Positions 61,461 through 64,000 of a stretch of DNA of 64,000 nucleotides are shown piece after piece. The stretch is from the NCBI GenBank assembly GCA_024402665.1, contig JAKSTI010000001.1, positions 1 through 64,000 on the forward strand, read 5' to 3'. Made by a program: the position numbers and the translations under genes. The DNA comes from Treponema sp. Its GTDB lineage: Bacteria > Spirochaetota > Spirochaetia > Treponematales > Treponemataceae. Position 1 is the stretch's first letter. Each line of letters starts with the position of its first letter. The notes below the pieces were generated by a model. It was not told where the DNA came from, ran no database searches, and saw nothing but the letters and a program-made list of their open reading frames with translations.

Positions 61461-62466
61461 AGTCATCCAAGTGACCAGCTGATCCGAGAACTTCAATGTT
61501 CTTGCGTGAGTACATTTTGATAAGTTCATCACGAGCTGGTTTGAGGTACTGACGTGGGTCGAAATCACCTGGGTTTTCTACCAAGTGTTTGCGAACTGCA
61601 GCAGTCATAGCAAGACGTCCATCAGAGTCGATGTTGATCTTACATACAGCAAGTTTAGCTGCCTTGCGGAGCTGTTCTTCTGGGATACCTACTGAATCAG
61701 GGATAGATCCGCCGTATTTTTCAATCTGTTTTACATATTCCTGTGGAACTGAAGAAGATCCGTGGAGTACGATTGGGAAATCACCGAGTTTTTCAGAGAT
61801 TGCTTCAAGAATGTTGAAAGCTAATGGAGGTGGGTTCAATACACCGTCAGCTCCACGTGTACACTGTTCTGGAGTGAATTTACAACGTCCGTGTGATGTA
61901 CCAATAGAGATTGCAAGTGAGTCACAACCTGTTCTTGTTACGAAGTCTACAACTTCTTCTGGTTTTGTATATTTTGATTCTTCAGCAGCAACTTCGTCTT
62001 CAACGCCACCAAGTACACCAAGTTCAGCTTCTACTGTAACATCGTGTGCGTGTGCATATTCAACTACCTGTTTTGTTACTTTGATGTTTTCTTCGTATGG
62101 AAGTGAAGAACCGTCGAACATTACAGATGAGAATCCGTTGTCGATACAGTCTTTACACAATTCGAAACTTGCACCGTGGTCAAGGTGAAGAACGATCTGT
62201 GGGTTTTTACAACCAAGTTCTTTAGCATATTCTACAGCACCCTGAGCCATGTAGCGGAGGAGTGTAGCGTTAGCATAGTTACGAGCACCATTTGAAACCT
62301 GAAGGATAACTGGTGATTTTGTTTCAACTGCAGCCTGAACAATAGCCTGCATCTGTTCCATGTTATTGAAGTTATATGCTGGAATTGCATATCCACCTTT
62401 GAAAGCCTTTGCAAACATCTGTTTTGTGTTTACAAGACCAAGTTCTTTGTAACTTACGTTAGCCAT
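61459..62466 (-). CDS. fba: Class II fructose-bisphosphate aldolase
   Basis: A 335-residue glycolytic aldolase of class II. Zinc and substrate motifs: AYNFNN (30-35), LHLDHGASFELCKDCID (with catalytic Asp and zinc His), VEAELGVLGGVEDE, ISIGTSHGRCKF and LHGSSSVPQEY. AAAGGAAG upstream of ATG 62466 fixes the start. The protein ends SAGHLDD; those last codons are repeated twice downstream in the 76-bp array. The divergent flaA genes lie 244 bp away. Confidence 0.97.
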   Translation of the reverse strand: MANVSYKELGLVNTKQMFAKAFKGGYAIPAYNFNNMEQMQAIVQAAVETKSPVILQVSNGARNYANATLLRYMAQGAVEYAKELGCKNPQIVLHLDHGASFELCKDCIDNGFSSVMFDGSSLPYEENIKVTKQVVEYAHAHDVTVEAELGVLGGVEDEVAAEESKYTKPEEVVDFVTRTGCDSLAISIGTSHGRCKFTPEQCTRGADGVLNPPPLAFNILEAISEKLGDFPIVLHGSSSVPQEYVKQIEKYGGSIPDSVGIPEEQLRKAAKLAVCKINIDSDGRLAMTAAVRKHLVENPGDFDPRQYLKPARDELIKMYSRKNIEVLGSAGHLDD

Positions 62467-62591
62467 TTAATACTTCCTTTCTAACAAAAAAATTTGTCAA
62501 ATTTGATTTAATATAATATAGGTTAAAAAAGCGTTTTGTTCAATATTATTGTTGATTATACCTAACAATCGGTAGACTGGAGTTAAATGGT

Positions 62592-62620
62592 TTGACAAAG
62601 AAAAATATAGGAAATATAAT
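62592..62620 (+). promoter_or_regulatory. Consensus sigma-70 promoter of the flaA genes
   Basis: TTGACA (62592-62597), exactly 17 bp, TATAAT (62615-62620). A full consensus promoter, implying strong constitutive transcription of the flagellar sheath genes rather than sigma-28 control. The leader to ATG 62711 is about 85 nt. Confidence 0.88.
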
Positions 62621-62710
62621 TATTTTTAGTTATATTTTTTAGTATTGCAGCCGATAATAAATTATCGAAATCTTTTAAGTTTAAATTTTAAAAGGTTTAA
62701 GGAGTTTTGC

Positions 62711-63451
62711 ATGAAAAGGGGACTTAAAGTCTTAGTTGGTCTTGCATATCTTTTTGTAATTGGTTTGCCAGTTTTTGCACAGCCAAATTCAAAGAGTGTT
62801 GAGACATTCGTTATTGACAATTTTGATAATGCCGGTGAACAAAATTATATGTACAACGGTGAAAGTTTGAGTTGGGATTGGGCTGTTAACGCAAGTCGCT
62901 TTGTGGCAGAAGGATATCCTAAACAGGGATATTATGAAGGTTGTCCAAATTCTTTGAAATTGCTTCGTCGTGGAAATACAACAGAAGCTAAAGTATTAGG
63001 TATTAAAACTGCATTCAACCGTAAAGGTGACAACTGGTTTGAAGTTTATCCAGAAAAAGATGGTAAACCATATGAAGTTCCTTTTATTGGTAATGTAACT
63101 CAGGTTGACTTCTGGGTTTGGGGTGCAAATTATAATTACTACCTTGAATTGATGGTTCGTGACGCAACTGGTCGTGTTCATGTAATTCAGTGTGGAAGCC
63201 TTGCATTCAACGGATGGAGAAATATTATTATTAATATTCCTGGTTGGATTCAGCAGCATTCACATTTAAGAAGTGGTCCAGAAAATTTAACATTTGTTGG
63301 ATTTAGAATCCGTTCTGATGCAGAAGAATATGTAGATAACTTCGTTGTATTCTTTGATCAGATTAAGTTCACAACTAATTCATTGTCTTTCGTATACGAT
63401 GGTTATGAATTAAAAGATGTTGAATTTGATGATTCAGATTCAGGAAAATAA
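62711..63451 (+). CDS. flaA: Flagellar filament outer layer protein FlaA
   Basis: A 246-residue exported protein with a signal peptide (MKRGLKVLVGLAYLFVIGLPVFA, cut before Gln). The FlaA family features are FVIDNFDNAGEQNYM, WDWAVNASRFVAEGYPK, VTQVDFWVWGANYNYYLELMVRD and NLTFVGFRIRSDAEEYVDNFVVFFDQIKF. FlaA coats the periplasmic flagellar filament of spirochaetes. ATG 62711 was chosen over 62645 because AAGGAG ends 6 nt upstream and a signal peptide follows. The acidic tail (DVEFDDSDSGK) is unremarkable. A paralogue follows after 14 bp. Confidence 0.94.
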   Translation: MKRGLKVLVGLAYLFVIGLPVFAQPNSKSVETFVIDNFDNAGEQNYMYNGESLSWDWAVNASRFVAEGYPKQGYYEGCPNSLKLLRRGNTTEAKVLGIKTAFNRKGDNWFEVYPEKDGKPYEVPFIGNVTQVDFWVWGANYNYYLELMVRDATGRVHVIQCGSLAFNGWRNIIINIPGWIQQHSHLRSGPENLTFVGFRIRSDAEEYVDNFVVFFDQIKFTTNSLSFVYDGYELKDVEFDDSDSGK

Positions 63452-63465
63452 TCAGGAGTTGAAAT

Positions 63466-64000
63466 ATGAAAAAAATCTTAGCATTATGTTTAGTAGCTGC
63501 AACAGCTGGAATGTTGTTTGCACAGAGTATTTCAGATCCTAATCCAGAAACAGTAGGCGCAGATTCAGCAATGCTTTCTTTGCGCGAAGTTTCAATTGAT
63601 AAATTCGAAAGAGAAGGTTCTTGGTACGTTCACATGTCTCCAGATGATGGTGTTATTGCAGCTCGTCTTTTTGATGGTGCTCCAGCAATGAAAGAACCAT
63701 TACCTGAAGATGAAGGTCAGGAAGATATTGATACACAGGTTCTTGGTGTTCGCGTTGACTTCTTCAGACGTGGTGTAGATAGTTTTACAATCACATCTGG
63801 TCGTCCACTTCCAATTGAAGGAACTGTAAAAACTGTTTCTGTTTGGGTTTGCGGTCGTAATCAGGATCATGATATGTATCTTTTAGTTCAGGACTACTTT
63901 GGTAGAAACTTTGAACTTTATATGGGATCTTTAGGATTCAGCGGATGGAAAAAACTTACTTGTGTAATTCCACCAAGTCCAGATGGAGAACATGGTATTG
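63466..64000 (+). CDS. flaA: Second FlaA-type flagellar sheath protein (cut by window end)
   Basis: The first 178 codons of a FlaA paralogue; the 3' end lies outside the window. Signal peptide MKKILALCLVAATAGMLFA, then GVRVDFFRRGVDSFTI, TVSVWVCGRNQDHDMYLLVQD and LGFSGWKKL, which align with DFWVWGANYNYYLELMVRD and LAFNGWRNI of the upstream FlaA. AGGAG lies 7 nt before ATG 63466. Co-transcribed with the first flaA from the 62592 promoter. Tandem flaA genes are usual in treponemes. Confidence 0.93.
   Translation, partial: MKKILALCLVAATAGMLFAQSISDPNPETVGADSAMLSLREVSIDKFEREGSWYVHMSPDDGVIAARLFDGAPAMKEPLPEDEGQEDIDTQVLGVRVDFFRRGVDSFTITSGRPLPIEGTVKTVSVWVCGRNQDHDMYLLVQDYFGRNFELYMGSLGFSGWKKLTCVIPPSPDGEHGI

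Noticed and set aside
61589-62188. A 199-codon open frame on the plus strand opposite fba
   Set aside because: It is the antisense of a highly conserved aldolase gene, with Ser/Pro-rich low-complexity translation, no ribosome site and no recognisable domain; an artefact of fba codon usage.
1-64000. CRISPR arrays, tRNA/rRNA genes, prophage or full insertion sequences
   Set aside because: No regularly spaced repeats with unique spacers, no cloverleaf or rRNA-like stretches and no transposase, integrase or phage structural genes were found; the repeats present are short palindromic families.

Overview
The window looks like chromosome from a host-associated, saccharolytic treponeme (Spirochaetota). 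Evidence: two adjacent FlaA flagellar-sheath genes beside a class II aldolase gene at the right end; a cheA-cheW-cheX-cheY operon whose CheW is fused to a CheR-like domain, an arrangement reported from Treponema; many spirochaete-type lipoproteins; low GC; and carbohydrate genes (GH36, GH77, a CE2-like esterase, manA). I saw no rRNA, tRNA, phage, IS transposase or CRISPR array.

Layout. 0-8 kb is accessory: an HD-GYP/methyltransferase operon behind two copies of an AGTTAG-N6-CTAAC operator, a CPBP protease, a long ECF-like sigma factor, a NUDIX enzyme, a methyltransferase-pyrophosphatase fusion, and a 1.3 kb island of small orphan genes bounded by AGGGGTCTGTCCCCT repeats that ends in a truncated GGDEF gene. 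8-15.4 kb: argS; a three-gene membrane operon (RCK channel-like protein, cNMP-binding protein, ArsB/NhaD-type transporter); rsgA; a CDP-alcohol phosphotransferase. 15.4-32.2 kb: a dockerin-like lipoprotein, DedA, and a 14.6 kb run of six overlapping or abutting genes starting with a transmembrane adenylate cyclase, followed by a FecR/Ig-repeat protein, an outer-membrane beta-barrel and three large lipoproteins (InlB-type repeats, beta-helix, GLUG repeats). This run is my best candidate for an undescribed system. 32-34.4 kb: rplM-rpsI and recX, separated by a 142-bp MITE-like element with 13-bp terminal inverted repeats. 34.4-39.3 kb: GH36, thioesterase, CE2-like esterase, LacI regulator. 39.4-47.8 kb: glyA, an M28 peptidase, a diguanylate cyclase, a TraB/GumN lipoprotein, a FeoA-FeoB fusion and a porin-like protein. 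47.9-52.8 kb: chemotaxis operon. 52.8-58 kb: an OmpR-like regulator with a degenerate receiver, malQ, and a divergent two-component pair whose histidine kinase carries a LacI-type sugar-binding sensor. 58-61.2 kb: deoD, a nucleotidyltransferase, manA, a membrane protein. 61.2-64 kb: fba with its 3' end duplicated twice in a 76-bp tandem array, then two flaA genes, the second cut by the window edge.

Two cross-cutting themes. (1) Several genes without a Shine-Dalgarno sequence have a -10 hexamer ending 5-7 nt before the start codon (rpsI-distal recX, dedA, cheA, deoD, the LacI-type kinase and others), which predicts leaderless mRNAs. (2) At least four families of short palindromic repeats are scattered here; one copy lies inside an open reading frame and one at the breakpoint of a broken gene. 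Second-messenger genes are dense (HD-GYP, intact GGDEF, broken GGDEF, adenylate cyclase, cNMP-binding protein), so the cNMP-binding/transport operon could be a target of the cyclase; that link is inference.
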